Below the pieces are notes generated by a model. It was not told the DNA's origin. It searched no databases and saw only the letters and a list, made by a program, of their open reading frames with translations. The translations under genes were made by a program, and so were the position numbers. A stretch of 64,000 bases of DNA from Kiritimatiellaeota bacterium B1221. GTDB taxonomy: Bacteria; Verrucomicrobiota; Kiritimatiellia; SS1-B-03-39; UBA6053. The stretch lies in assembly GCA_029269125.1 (NCBI GenBank), contig JARHXX010000017.1:1-64000 (forward strand). Reading direction: 5' to 3'. This document shows, piece after piece, positions 42,631 to 52,124 of the stretch (position 1 is the first letter of the stretch; every line of letters begins with the position of its first letter).

Positions 42631-44156
42631 TCGGATGCTCCCGTGCGGTGAATGATGAAATTGCGAATGAAACCATTGCCTTTCACTTTGATGGAGTCGG
42701 TATTTAAATATATCCTGTCGCCGGACATTATTTCCCGATCGTTGATAAAGACTTTTCCGCCCTGCCAGGCTGCGATGTAGGTTCCTGCAGTGGGTAGGCG
42801 GATGGAACAGCCGGATCTCAGTCGTGAGCGGTCTATTTTTTTTCCGGGGACCCAGAGCGGTGCGGGTGAAATGGGGACGTAATGTGTTTGAATAAATTGA
42901 TGCAGGAGGGGGGACATCATGTCTACCCGGTAATCCCATAGGATATCGGGGTACCCCATTTCAAGCAGGGCCTGTTTGCTGTTCAGGGCATGCTCCTCCG
43001 GCTCGAGCATCATCATGAGTCCCTGATGCATCCAGGGGTAGTGGCCCACGTGATCACGATAAAATAACAGACGCCGCCCGTCGAAAACTGCACCGTTCCC
43101 TCTGCTGTCCATTTGTCGCATGAGATCTAAATCGGCTGTGGGTGAGGCTTGAAATTCTTTCTGCAGGTTGCTGGCAGCCGGGAGGAGTCCGAAGAGGCAG
43201 AGGGAAAGTCCGGCGGCCATTTTCGGTTTGGGATTTTCGAAGCGGATTGAAAACTGTTGCCAGCAAAGGGCCGCTCCCAGCGCAAGTCCGGGGTAAAGCA
43301 TCAGAAAGGTTTGCCGAAAAGGAATAGGTACGAGTACCACGGCTGCGAATCCGGAGAGCAGGCAAATGAGCACGGTCCGCCGACTGGGTTTTCCGTGTTC
43401 GGTAAACAGTCCTAAAATACCTGAGACGATCAGAAGTGAGGAGGTGTTCCAAAACAGCACCCCGTACATGGAAGGGGAAAAAGATTCTTTCCAGCCCAAG
43501 TTCAGGATGACCAAATCGTGAAAAGCTTGGGGAAGGGAAGCGGTGGCTAAAAAATAACTTCCAATTAAAAGGGGAGGGATGATTCCTCCTGAACAAAACT
43601 TCAGCAGAGCTTTTAATCCGTGTTCCCTCCAGGCCAGTAAAAAAAGTCCAGCGGCCAGAAAAACGAATTTTTGACTGCCCATTACCATGGCGCCGGAGAG
43701 CAGTCCTGCAAGAAAAACGCCTTTGGGTTTTTTGAGGCCGGCGATGGCGCAGCAGGTGAGCAGCAGGCAAAATCCTTCCGGACGCACTTCGATCATTTTT
43801 ATAAAAAAGATGGGGGAGAAGGCCACCAGCGCGAGTATGCAGGGGCTGTCTTTTCCGCACCAGCACTGAATCATCCGGTTCATTGCGATCAAGGTGCCCA
43901 CCGCGATCAAAACGGACATGGCACGTAAAGTTAAAATACGTTCCGGTCCGGGATCTCCCAGCGTCAGGGGGGCGATGAAAAAATGGTAAATCGGAAGGTG
44001 ATGTTCGAAGAAATCCTGGTGGGGCACTTCACCGCGGGCCAGCAACCAGGCCATGTGTGCGTGTTGAAATTCATCATCATCAAAATCCAATTGCCGGGAG
44101 GCGATTCCGGCGCAGAGCCCGAAGAGGAGAATAACGAGTCGGGTGGTTTTACTCAT
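42627..44156 (-). CDS. Polytopic GT39-like membrane protein
   Basis: A 509-residue integral membrane protein. DFDDDEFQHAHMAWLLARGE in the first loop and the FFEHHLPIYHF stretch match the acidic loop-1 motif and His-rich region of dolichyl-P-mannose-type/GT39 transferases. About ten helices are predicted, followed by a soluble domain of 120 residues with beta-rich end. The start at 44156 was chosen because the membrane signal starts here; upstream residues to 44225 look non-coding. Translation is coupled to the second GT39-like gene. Confidence 0.72.
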   Translation of the reverse strand: MSKTTRLVILLFGLCAGIASRQLDFDDDEFQHAHMAWLLARGEVPHQDFFEHHLPIYHFFIAPLTLGDPGPERILTLRAMSVLIAVGTLIAMNRMIQCWCGKDSPCILALVAFSPIFFIKMIEVRPEGFCLLLTCCAIAGLKKPKGVFLAGLLSGAMVMGSQKFVFLAAGLFLLAWREHGLKALLKFCSGGIIPPLLIGSYFLATASLPQAFHDLVILNLGWKESFSPSMYGVLFWNTSSLLIVSGILGLFTEHGKPSRRTVLICLLSGFAAVVLVPIPFRQTFLMLYPGLALGAALCWQQFSIRFENPKPKMAAGLSLCLFGLLPAASNLQKEFQASPTADLDLMRQMDSRGNGAVFDGRRLLFYRDHVGHYPWMHQGLMMMLEPEEHALNSKQALLEMGYPDILWDYRVDMMSPLLHQFIQTHYVPISPAPLWVPGKKIDRSRLRSGCSIRLPTAGTYIAAWQGGKVFINDREIMSGDRIYLNTDSIKVKGNGFIRNFIIHRTGASE

Positions 44157-44236
44157 AAAAAGTGTGGGAGGAATAATGCACAGCCCGTGAAGCGGATCCT
44201 CATGCTTGGGATCGTTCCGGGGCACGGCGGCTGCGT

Positions 44237-46477
44237 TTAGAAAAGGTCCATGTAGGCACCCGGTTTAATGGTGAAGTCATATTCTTTGCCGTCCAATGTG
44301 ATTTGATATTTTCCGGGGGCAAGGGGGAGCATAAATCCGGTGTGGGGGTAAACGCTGAAGGTCATCCCGTAGAAATTCGCAAAAGTTTTTTGTCCGTTTG
44401 CGGGAGGGGGAACTCTTAAAACCCCCGGAGGGATTCCGTCACCGACTTCAAAGGGAATGGCTTGGCTGTGCAAAAAGTTTCCGTGGGCATCCTGTAATTC
44501 CAAGTAGAGAAAGCGGAGCGGGTTATCGGGGATTGTGGTGGAGGTCCAGCTAATCTCCCCGGCGGGAACCGATAGGTCTTTTCCAAGGGTCAGGTCGAGC
44601 AGTCCCTGTTTGTGAACGGTGGCTGGGCTTCGAATTTGCCAGTTCAATTGAACCCGGGTTCCCGGCTGGGGGTGCCGTGAAAATACGAACAGCCCGGCCC
44701 GAAAGGTTCCGTCGGTTGGGATCACCGCATTCTCTTCGGTGCCGAGGGCCAGCAGGGGCTGTGCCATCAAATTGTTTGCGGTGTAGGCGGCAAGTTTGGG
44801 TTGCCTGTCTTTGGAGAGGATGCCGTGGTAATGAGGATGCCCATCGCGAAAATAGTCGGACCAGGTCCACAGGGAGATGCCCGCCAGTTCATCTGCGCGG
44901 GACATGATGTACTGCAATCCGAATCGGGTCATTTTATCCTGGTAGGTTTCGGTGCCGCGGACGTCATCGCTGAATCCGCCCCCCAACCGTCCGGGTCTGG
45001 CCATGCCGCCCAGTTCGGCAACCCATATGGCATTGCCGTTTGCATGGGTTAAATTTTCATTCAGGCCTTCCCGCAGTTTGTAAACGGAGCGGGAGTGGTA
45101 CCATCCGTAGTGAAGATTCCGGGCGGCAAAGTCGGTAATACGGTTGATGCCGAAATCGTGATGGCTGGCGATAACGGCGGCCACGCCCCGGCTGGGATCC
45201 CTTTTTAAAATATGCTCCCGCGCTTTGATGATGTAGGGATGTGCGCCACCGATTTCATTCAGCACGCCCCAGCCGAAGATGGAAGGATGGTTACGGTGGG
45301 TCAGAATTATTTCATCGAGTTGAGGCGCGATCCAGTTGTCCCAAACCTCAGGCATTAACAACGACTTGGATTGATTTTGCCACACCGGGATTTCGGTGAA
45401 GAGCAGGAGTCCTAATTCATCGGCGAGGTTAAACAGGTCCGGGTGATGTGGGTAATGTCCGGTGCGCAGGGTATTGGCCCCGTAGAGTTTTTTCATGGTC
45501 ACCAGATCTTCACGCCGTTGTTCGGAGGTAAGAATAGACGCTGCGTCAGGGAAGTATTCATGTTGGCCAAAACCCTGGAGCCAGAGCGGTTGTCCGTTGA
45601 GATGCAGTTTTCCCGCCTGCCATTTGACTTCTCTGAGACCGACCGGAAAGCGGAGTTGATGTTCGCCCCAGGAGAGTTCGAGCTGGTACAGGTGTGGGTT
45701 GTCCGGCGACCAGAGTTTGGGGGCTTGTAATCTCCAGATATGATCTATGCCGGATTGCCAGTTTTCGATTTCACTGTTTTTTACAATGTCCCGGCCATCC
45801 ATGAGGCGGATGGAAAGGGGATTTTGGGGCTGCCCACGGGTTTTGGCATTGATATGGAGTTCCCATTGGCCATCCGGATTGAGTTTGGGCTGCACGAAAA
45901 TCTGTTCGGGTCTGATTTTGGGGCGCTGGAGGAGATAGACTTCACGATCGATACCTCCATAGACTTCCCAGCCGGTTTTGTGTTTGGGAATGGTACGGGG
46001 GGTCAGGCGGTTATCGACCCGAACCAGGATTTCAATTTCCCCGGTTTCGGGGGGGAATGTGGGGAGATCCATCATAAAAGGGGTGTAGCCCCCGCGGTGA
46101 ACACCCAGATATTCGCCGTTTACGAAGACATCGGCTGTGTACTTTACGCCGAGAAAGCAGATGCTGTTGACTTGGGACGTCTTTAACCGGGGCAGGGGAA
46201 GGGTGGTTCTGAACCATCCGGCCTGTTCGGGGATGGGGGGGATGATTTCTCCGGGCGCTTTGTCCCAAATTCCGGGTACGGTGGTTTTGGGCCAGTGGCT
46301 TCGAAATTCGGAGAATTCATCGGTGGACCAGTCCACCTCCCCGGTGGCCGGTTCAGCCTGGAACTGCCATTGGGTTAATAAAAGGGACTGGTCAACTGCC
46401 AGATCCTTTAAAGGGAATTCCGTGGCGAACAGGGGGGGAATAAATATAATGATCAAGCAAATGAGAGGGCGAAGCAT
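44237..46477 (-). CDS. Glycoside hydrolase family 2 enzyme
   Basis: A 746-residue exported GH2 protein. Signal peptide (1-18), N-terminal sugar-binding jelly roll (GVKYTADVFVNGEYLGVHRG, YGGIDREVYLL), Ig-like domain, then a TIM barrel with WGVLNEIGG near residue 405 (acid/base Glu) and IWVAELGG near 486 (nucleophile Glu). Family members are beta-galactosidases, beta-glucuronidases and beta-mannosidases; NRLTP-type and RTGHYPHH blocks favour the glucuronidase/galactosidase group. C-terminal beta domain of 150 residues follows. Substrate unassigned. Confidence 0.88.
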   Translation of the reverse strand: MLRPLICLIIIFIPPLFATEFPLKDLAVDQSLLLTQWQFQAEPATGEVDWSTDEFSEFRSHWPKTTVPGIWDKAPGEIIPPIPEQAGWFRTTLPLPRLKTSQVNSICFLGVKYTADVFVNGEYLGVHRGGYTPFMMDLPTFPPETGEIEILVRVDNRLTPRTIPKHKTGWEVYGGIDREVYLLQRPKIRPEQIFVQPKLNPDGQWELHINAKTRGQPQNPLSIRLMDGRDIVKNSEIENWQSGIDHIWRLQAPKLWSPDNPHLYQLELSWGEHQLRFPVGLREVKWQAGKLHLNGQPLWLQGFGQHEYFPDAASILTSEQRREDLVTMKKLYGANTLRTGHYPHHPDLFNLADELGLLLFTEIPVWQNQSKSLLMPEVWDNWIAPQLDEIILTHRNHPSIFGWGVLNEIGGAHPYIIKAREHILKRDPSRGVAAVIASHHDFGINRITDFAARNLHYGWYHSRSVYKLREGLNENLTHANGNAIWVAELGGMARPGRLGGGFSDDVRGTETYQDKMTRFGLQYIMSRADELAGISLWTWSDYFRDGHPHYHGILSKDRQPKLAAYTANNLMAQPLLALGTEENAVIPTDGTFRAGLFVFSRHPQPGTRVQLNWQIRSPATVHKQGLLDLTLGKDLSVPAGEISWTSTTIPDNPLRFLYLELQDAHGNFLHSQAIPFEVGDGIPPGVLRVPPPANGQKTFANFYGMTFSVYPHTGFMLPLAPGKYQITLDGKEYDFTIKPGAYMDLF

Positions 46478-46574
46478 GGGGATTCCCTATCATACCAAAC
46501 AAAGGAGAGGGAGCAGATTTTTCAAATGCTGATTGCACCTTGCCATTCCTGATTTTAGATCTTAAAAGATGCGT

Positions 46575-47774
46575 ATGAAAAATATTCTAATTATTGGTGC
46601 CGGCGGTGTCGGTCGGGTCGTTGCCCACAAATGTGCCCAGGTCCCCGAGATTTTTGAAACCATTACTTTGGCCAGCCGCACGAAGTCCAAATGTGATCAG
46701 ATTGCGTCCGAAATTGACCGGCCGATCCGCACGGCGGCGGTGAATGCGGATGATGTGGCGGAAACGGTGGCGCTGATTAAAGAATGCGGTGCGGAAATGC
46801 TGTTGAATGTGGCGTTACCGTATCAGGATCTCACCCTGATGGAGGCCTGTCTGGAGGCGGGAATTCACTATTTGGATACCGCCAATTATGAGCCCAAAGA
46901 CGAGGCCCGTTTTTCCTACGAATATCAATGGCCCTATCACGAGCGTTTTAAAGAGAAAGGGTTGATGGCCTTGTTGGGTAGCGGATTTGATCCCGGGGTG
47001 ACCAATGTTTTTTGTGCGCATGCGGTGAAACATCTGTTTGATGAGATTCACTATGTGGATATTCTCGACTGTAATGCCGGAGATCACGGCCTGCCTTTTG
47101 CCACCAATTTTAATCCGGAAATCAATATTCGGGAAATTACGGCCAACGGACGGTATTGGGAAGCGGGTGAGTGGAAGGAAACCCAACCGCTGGAGGTGCA
47201 CCGTCCCTATGATTTTCCGGTGGTGGGCGAAAAAGAAATTTACCTGCTGTACCATGAAGAAATGGAATCTTTGTGCCGGAACTTGCCCGGTCTGAAGCGT
47301 ATCCGCTTTTGGATGACTTTCGGGGCGTCATATATCAATCATCTAACTGTGCTGCAGAATGTGGGTATGACCTCCATTGAACCGATCAAAGTTCAGGGGG
47401 TTGAAATTGCGCCCATCGAATTTTTGAAATCGGTGTTGCCGGATCCGGCTTCATTGGGTCCGCTGACCAAAGGCAAGACGGTGATAGGCAATGTGATCGA
47501 AGGTTTGAAAGACGGTAAGAAACGGAAAGTTTATGTGTATAATGTCTGTGACCATGAAGAGTGTTATGCGGAAGTGAAATCCCAGGCGATTTCTTATACC
47601 ACCGGGGTGCCGGCGATGATCGGGGCCAAACTCATGATGAAGGGTGACTGGCTACAGCCCGGAGTGTGGAATATGGAGCAACTGGATCCTGATCCTTTCA
47701 TGGCCGGACTGAATCAGCACGGGCTGCCTTGGCAGGTGGTGGAGCTGGATCCGGATTCGCCGCCGGTTTATTAA
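46575..47774 (+). CDS. Carboxynorspermidine dehydrogenase
   Basis: A 399-residue saccharopine-dehydrogenase-like enzyme. ILIIGAGGVGRVVAHKCA is the NAD(P) site and DTANYEPKDEARF plus GFDPGVTNVFCAHA the conserved Lys1/CANSDH blocks. It condenses an aldehyde with putrescine or diaminopropane and reduces the imine to carboxyspermidine or carboxynorspermidine. The nearby SpeA and carboxynorspermidine decarboxylase genes, in order and on the same strand, make this assignment strong. Start at 46575 has AAAAG 7 bases upstream; 46569 is possible. Confidence 0.9.
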   Translation: MKNILIIGAGGVGRVVAHKCAQVPEIFETITLASRTKSKCDQIASEIDRPIRTAAVNADDVAETVALIKECGAEMLLNVALPYQDLTLMEACLEAGIHYLDTANYEPKDEARFSYEYQWPYHERFKEKGLMALLGSGFDPGVTNVFCAHAVKHLFDEIHYVDILDCNAGDHGLPFATNFNPEINIREITANGRYWEAGEWKETQPLEVHRPYDFPVVGEKEIYLLYHEEMESLCRNLPGLKRIRFWMTFGASYINHLTVLQNVGMTSIEPIKVQGVEIAPIEFLKSVLPDPASLGPLTKGKTVIGNVIEGLKDGKKRKVYVYNVCDHEECYAEVKSQAISYTTGVPAMIGAKLMMKGDWLQPGVWNMEQLDPDPFMAGLNQHGLPWQVVELDPDSPPVY

Positions 47775-47782
47775 TGGCGGAC

Positions 47783-47870
47783 CCATGAAGAAGATCCTCA
47801 TGCTTTGGATCTCTTCGGGGCGCGGTGTCTAATTTCAAATATCAAACCTCAAATTTCAGATTTTAGATCC
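47783..47870. repeat. Dispersed repeat between polyamine genes
   Basis: ATGAAGAAGATCCTCATGCT followed by a TTCGGGGCGCGG end (47786-47825) resembles 44187-44230 (GTGAAGCGGATCCTCATGCT, then CGGGGCACGG). It is followed by AAATATCAAACCTCAAATTT, another dispersed word (compare 30366-30390). Nothing coding is seen. Confidence 0.55.
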
Positions 47871-47915
47871 TTACTCTCTTTTTCCAAATCCTGATTTCCC
47901 AATTCCCCACCTATA

Positions 47916-49832
47916 ATGACTCAAGCCTCCCCATCCCCCTGGACAGCGGCCGACTCCGCCGAACTCTACGATTTGCCCCGTTGGGGTGCACCTTATTATC
48001 GGGTATCTGATTGTGGGGAAGTTGAAGTGAATCTCGGTGATGAGCGTCAGGCCTCCTGGCATAAAATGGGCGAGATGATGGGCGAGCTGGAAGAGCGCGG
48101 TATCGAGGCGCCGGTAATGTTACGTTTCGGAAATATTCTGGAGCATCGCTTACGATTGTTGAACGAATCATTCCGGAAAGCGATCCAATCCGCGGGATAC
48201 CAAGGCGAATTCAAAGGTGTGTTTCCCATCAAGGTCAATCAGCAGCAGCAAGTGATTGAGCAAATTTGTGAATATGGCAAACAGTTTCATCACGGACTGG
48301 AGGCCGGAAGTAAACCGGAATTGATTGCGGCTCTGAGTTATATGCACGATCCGGAGGCCTGGATTGTTTGCAATGGCTATAAAGATCAGGAATTTATTGA
48401 CCTTGCCCTGTATGCGGTACAGATGGGGTTACAGGTAATGTTGGTGGTGGAAACGGTGGGGGAAGTGCCGTTGATTTTGGAGCGTGCGGAGGTCATTGGG
48501 GTGAAGCCCCGTTTGGGTGTGCGGATGAAATTGTCGACCCCCGGAAGCGGGAAGTGGGTGAATTCAGGCGGGGATAATTCTGTGTTCGGGTTGAATGCGG
48601 AACAGGTTATTCAAGTGGTGGATTTCCTGAAAGAAAAAGACATGCTCTCTTGTCTGGAATTGCTTCATTATCACTTGGGTTCGCAGATCCCAAATATTCG
48701 TACCATTCGAACCGGGGTGTCGGAAGCCACCCGGGTCTATGTGGATTTGGTAAGAGAAGGGGCGAAGATGGGGTATCTGGATATGGGAGGCGGATTGGCG
48801 GTGGACTATGACGGCAGTCAGTCGAACACCACCAGCAGCCGAAACTACGCGGTGGAAGAATATTGCGCGGACGTGGTGGAATCGGTGATGGAAATTTGTG
48901 ATAAATCCAATGTGCCGCACCCCACACTGATCACTGAATCGGGTCGGGCCACCGTGGCGCATTACGGGGTATTGGTTTTTAACATTCTTGAAGTTTCCGG
49001 GGCACCCACCAAGCTGGAGATTCCCGAGCTTCCTGAAAATATTCCGAACGAATTAAAATACCTTTCCGAAATTCCCCAACAGATCAAAGCGATAAATTTA
49101 CAGGAGTGTCTCAATGACGCGGTGTATTACCGGGACGAAATCCGCAATCGGTTTGCGTTGGGATTGGTTTCACTGCGCGAACGTTCTTTGGCGGAACGTT
49201 GCTTTGCGGTGATCCTGCGCAAGATCGAAAAAGCCACCAAGGATATGGAGCGAATTCCGGATAGCCTGGAGGAAATTTCTGCGGCGCGGCCGGATATCTA
49301 TTACGGAAATTTCAGTTTGTTTCAGTCTTTGCCTGACAACTGGGCGATCGATCAGCTGTTTCCGATTATGCCGATTCACCGGTTGGATGAGCAGCCGCTT
49401 CATGAAGGCATTTTTGCCGATATTACTTGTGACTGTGATGGGAAGATTGATCACTTTATTGATGACTCCGGATCAAAAAATGCGCTGCCTTTACATGGGC
49501 TCAATGAAAATGAGACTTACAACATCGGGGTTTTTCTGGTGGGCGCGTATCAGGAAACGCTGGGGGATCTGCACAACTTATTTGGGGACACCAATGTGGT
49601 GAGCGTGGAAATAGATGAAGAGGGCCATCGGGTGTATGGACACGAAGTGCAGGGGGACACGGTGTCGGATGTTTTGAGTTACGTGGAATATGATCCCAAG
49701 GAAATGACGGTGAACTTCCGTCGCCTGGCCGAACGGGCTGTTCGCCATAAACGCATCTCCGCCCCGCAACGAAAAGTCATCATGCAGGCCTTCACCGAGG
49801 GGATGCAGGGTTACACCTACTTTGAAAATTAA
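47916..49832 (+). CDS. speA: Biosynthetic arginine decarboxylase
   Basis: A 638-residue PLP enzyme (E. coli SpeA is of similar size) making agmatine from arginine. GVFPIKVNQQQQVIEQI holds the PLP-binding Lys near residue 108, LLHYHLGSQIPNIRTI and YLDMGGGLAVDYDGS are phosphate-binding blocks, and FADITCDCDGKIDHF the active Cys near the C-terminus. Its stop overlaps the decarboxylase start by one base. Agmatine would then need agmatinase or deiminase, not in the window. Confidence 0.95.
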   Translation: MTQASPSPWTAADSAELYDLPRWGAPYYRVSDCGEVEVNLGDERQASWHKMGEMMGELEERGIEAPVMLRFGNILEHRLRLLNESFRKAIQSAGYQGEFKGVFPIKVNQQQQVIEQICEYGKQFHHGLEAGSKPELIAALSYMHDPEAWIVCNGYKDQEFIDLALYAVQMGLQVMLVVETVGEVPLILERAEVIGVKPRLGVRMKLSTPGSGKWVNSGGDNSVFGLNAEQVIQVVDFLKEKDMLSCLELLHYHLGSQIPNIRTIRTGVSEATRVYVDLVREGAKMGYLDMGGGLAVDYDGSQSNTTSSRNYAVEEYCADVVESVMEICDKSNVPHPTLITESGRATVAHYGVLVFNILEVSGAPTKLEIPELPENIPNELKYLSEIPQQIKAINLQECLNDAVYYRDEIRNRFALGLVSLRERSLAERCFAVILRKIEKATKDMERIPDSLEEISAARPDIYYGNFSLFQSLPDNWAIDQLFPIMPIHRLDEQPLHEGIFADITCDCDGKIDHFIDDSGSKNALPLHGLNENETYNIGVFLVGAYQETLGDLHNLFGDTNVVSVEIDEEGHRVYGHEVQGDTVSDVLSYVEYDPKEMTVNFRRLAERAVRHKRISAPQRKVIMQAFTEGMQGYTYFEN

Positions 49833-50977
49833 TGTCTGACGCATTGCCATTTGATGTTTTGAGTGTTCCGTCTCCCTGTTTTGTGGTGGACGGAAATCAG
49901 TTGCGGGAAAACGGAAAGATTTTGGACGGTGTGCGAAAGGCATCGGGTGCGAAAATCATCCTGGCGCTTAAAGCTTTTGCGATGCATCCGGGTTTTCCTT
50001 TGCTGCGTCCTTTTTTGAATGGCACGACGGCCAGTTCTTTGAATGAGGCATTGTTGGGAAAGCTGGAGTTTGGCGGGGAGGTGCACACCTATGCAGTGGC
50101 TTATTCGGATGCGGACTTTTCCCGTCTGCTGAAAATTTCCGGACACATCAGTTTTAATTCTCTCGCGCAGTGGCAGCATTTTAAATCGGTTGCGATGGCT
50201 CGTCCCGATGTGAAGTACGGCCTGCGCATTAATCCGCAGTACAGCGAAGTGGAAGTGGATCTTTACAATCCCTGCATTCCCGGATCGCGCTTTGGCATGA
50301 CGGCCGATGATTTGGCGGGGGCGGATTTGTCGGGGATCACCGGGTTGCATTCCCACACCTTGTGTGAACAGGGAAGTGATGTTTTGGCGCGGACGGTGGC
50401 GCGGATTGAAGAGAAGTTTGGTGATCTGCTGCATCAGATGGAATGGCTCAATTTGGGAGGCGGGCATCATATTACCAAGCCCGATTATGATCGCGAGTTG
50501 TTGATCCGAACGGTGAAGCATTTACGGGAGACCTACAATTTGGAGGTTATTCTCGAACCCGGGGAGGCGAATGCGGTGGATGCGGGGTGGCTGGTTACGG
50601 AAGTGTTGGATGTGTTTGAAAGTCAGGGGATTCAGCACGCGATTTTAGATGCGTCGGCCACCGCGCATATGCCGGATGTACTGGAGATGCCTTACCGTCC
50701 GCATGTGTTGGGAAGCGGAGAGGCGGGGGAGAAGACCTACAATTATAAATTAGGGGGGATCACCTGTTTGGCGGGCGACCGGATTGGGGACTACAGTTTT
50801 GATCAGCCGCTGAAGCGGGGGGACAGGTTGGTGTTCACTGACATGGCGATATACAGCATGGTGAAGACCAGTCACTTCAACGGGGTGGCACATCCGGCGA
50901 TAGCGCTGTGGGATGGAGAGCAGATGAAGGTAACCCGCGAGTTTGGATATGCGGCGTTTCGGGATCGCTTGGGGTGA
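49832..50977 (+). CDS. nspC: Carboxynorspermidine decarboxylase
   Basis: A 381-residue alanine-racemase-fold PLP decarboxylase. Its start, PSPCFVVD followed by ILALKAFAMHP (PLP Lys), NLGGGHHITKPDYD (Gly-rich phosphate loop) and LEPGEANAVDAGWLV, is diagnostic for NspC. It removes CO2 from carboxynorspermidine or carboxyspermidine. The gene closes the polyamine operon and is followed by a long inverted repeat that could terminate it. Confidence 0.93.
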   Translation: MSDALPFDVLSVPSPCFVVDGNQLRENGKILDGVRKASGAKIILALKAFAMHPGFPLLRPFLNGTTASSLNEALLGKLEFGGEVHTYAVAYSDADFSRLLKISGHISFNSLAQWQHFKSVAMARPDVKYGLRINPQYSEVEVDLYNPCIPGSRFGMTADDLAGADLSGITGLHSHTLCEQGSDVLARTVARIEEKFGDLLHQMEWLNLGGGHHITKPDYDRELLIRTVKHLRETYNLEVILEPGEANAVDAGWLVTEVLDVFESQGIQHAILDASATAHMPDVLEMPYRPHVLGSGEAGEKTYNYKLGGITCLAGDRIGDYSFDQPLKRGDRLVFTDMAIYSMVKTSHFNGVAHPAIALWDGEQMKVTREFGYAAFRDRLG

Positions 50978-50978
50978 G

Positions 50979-51109
50979 AACTTCCGAGTTCCTCATTTAC
51001 GAGAGTTTTTCCTAAGCGTTTACGCGCGGGGTAGCGCGGAACCCGGGTTCCGTGTAGCCTTGGCATCAATGCCTCGGAATAAGCCTCGTAAACGAGGAAC
51101 TCGGAAGTT
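50979..51109. repeat. 131-bp hairpin element, terminator-like
   Basis: Arms AACTTCCGAGTTCCTCATTT plus ACGAG (50979-51003) and CTCGTAAACGAGGAACTCGG plus AAGTT (51085-51109) match in 24 of 25 bases. Inside lies CGCGGGGTAGCGCGGAACCC, GGTTCC and CCTCGGAAT-type short stems. It ends the NspC transcript and overlaps the last 2 bases of the DMT transporter gene coming the other way. Confidence 0.8.
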
Positions 51110-52004
51110 ATTGGCGCTTCGAATTTCGCCAGAGTACCGTTCCGACTGCCGTTAGAGTGAGCACCATGCCGAGGAGTCGGGTGGGGTTGAGCGGTTCGTC
51201 CAAAAACCATTTTCCCAGAAGGACAGCTACGATGGGGTTAATGTAGCTGTAGGAGGAAGAGAGAATGGGGGGCGTGTGTTTGGTGATATAAATGAAGCTG
51301 CTAAAGCCGACCCAGGATCCGATGACCACGAGGTAGGCGAATGCCCACCATGATTGAGCGGAGGCGGCGGACCAATTGGCGTGGAAGGCTTCGCCGCTGA
51401 TGAGGGCAACGGCCAGCGTCATAAGCCCTCCGCAGAGCATTTGCATGGCGGCAAAGGTGAGGCTGGAGTCGGGTTGTTTGCAAGCCTTACCGATCAAAGC
51501 ACCTGTGGCCCAGAGTCCGGGTGCGAGTACGGAAAGTAAACAGCCGGCGATAAGATGTTCGCCATGGGCTTCGGGAGAAACCAGTAAACCAATCCCTAAG
51601 ATGCCGATGCCCAGGGCGACTAAACTGATCCAGCCCGGGCGTTTCCCCTGTCCGGTCCACCATCCGATGAAGGTCATATAAAGAGGGTTGATCGAGGTAA
51701 GCACGGCAATCAGTCCTGAATCAATCCATTGAGCGGCAATCGAAATAATTGCATTTCCTCCGAGAATTAAAAGGGTGCCGCCAATGAAGGCGTTTCGCCA
51801 ATGAACCGGCTGGGGTTTGGTGGCCCCGCGCAGACGTAAAAATGTGTAGAGGAACGCTCCCGCAATTATAAATCTGAGCCCCGAAAAAGTGAGAGGAGGA
51901 AGGGTTGCCACCACCATTTTGATACCCAAATAGGTGGAGCCCCAAATAAAATACACAGCGAGAAACGCGGGGATCAGGGTTTTCTTGGTGGGGGTGTGGG
52001 GCAT
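51108..52004 (-). CDS. EamA-family drug/metabolite transporter
   Basis: A 298-residue membrane protein with ten helices made of two EamA repeats. FIWGSTYLGIKMVV opens repeat 1 (a hallmark start) and SSSYSYINPIVAVLLGKWFLDE repeat 2. RhaT/YedA-like exporters of this family carry amino acids or metabolites; substrate unknown. ATG 52004 begins the conserved part; an upstream ATG at 52067 adds 21 non-conserved residues. Confidence 0.88.
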   Translation of the reverse strand: MPHTPTKKTLIPAFLAVYFIWGSTYLGIKMVVATLPPLTFSGLRFIIAGAFLYTFLRLRGATKPQPVHWRNAFIGGTLLILGGNAIISIAAQWIDSGLIAVLTSINPLYMTFIGWWTGQGKRPGWISLVALGIGILGIGLLVSPEAHGEHLIAGCLLSVLAPGLWATGALIGKACKQPDSSLTFAAMQMLCGGLMTLAVALISGEAFHANWSAASAQSWWAFAYLVVIGSWVGFSSFIYITKHTPPILSSSYSYINPIVAVLLGKWFLDEPLNPTRLLGMVLTLTAVGTVLWRNSKRQ

Positions 52005-52124
52005 GATGGGCTGCAACTTGGAGTAAAAATTGGGGAATGCAATATGATGATGGGGAATTATTTCCATTGGGCTTTCGAGTGGCCCAATCGAATGCTTGGC
52101 TCACGCAGAGTCCCCCATCTGCGT

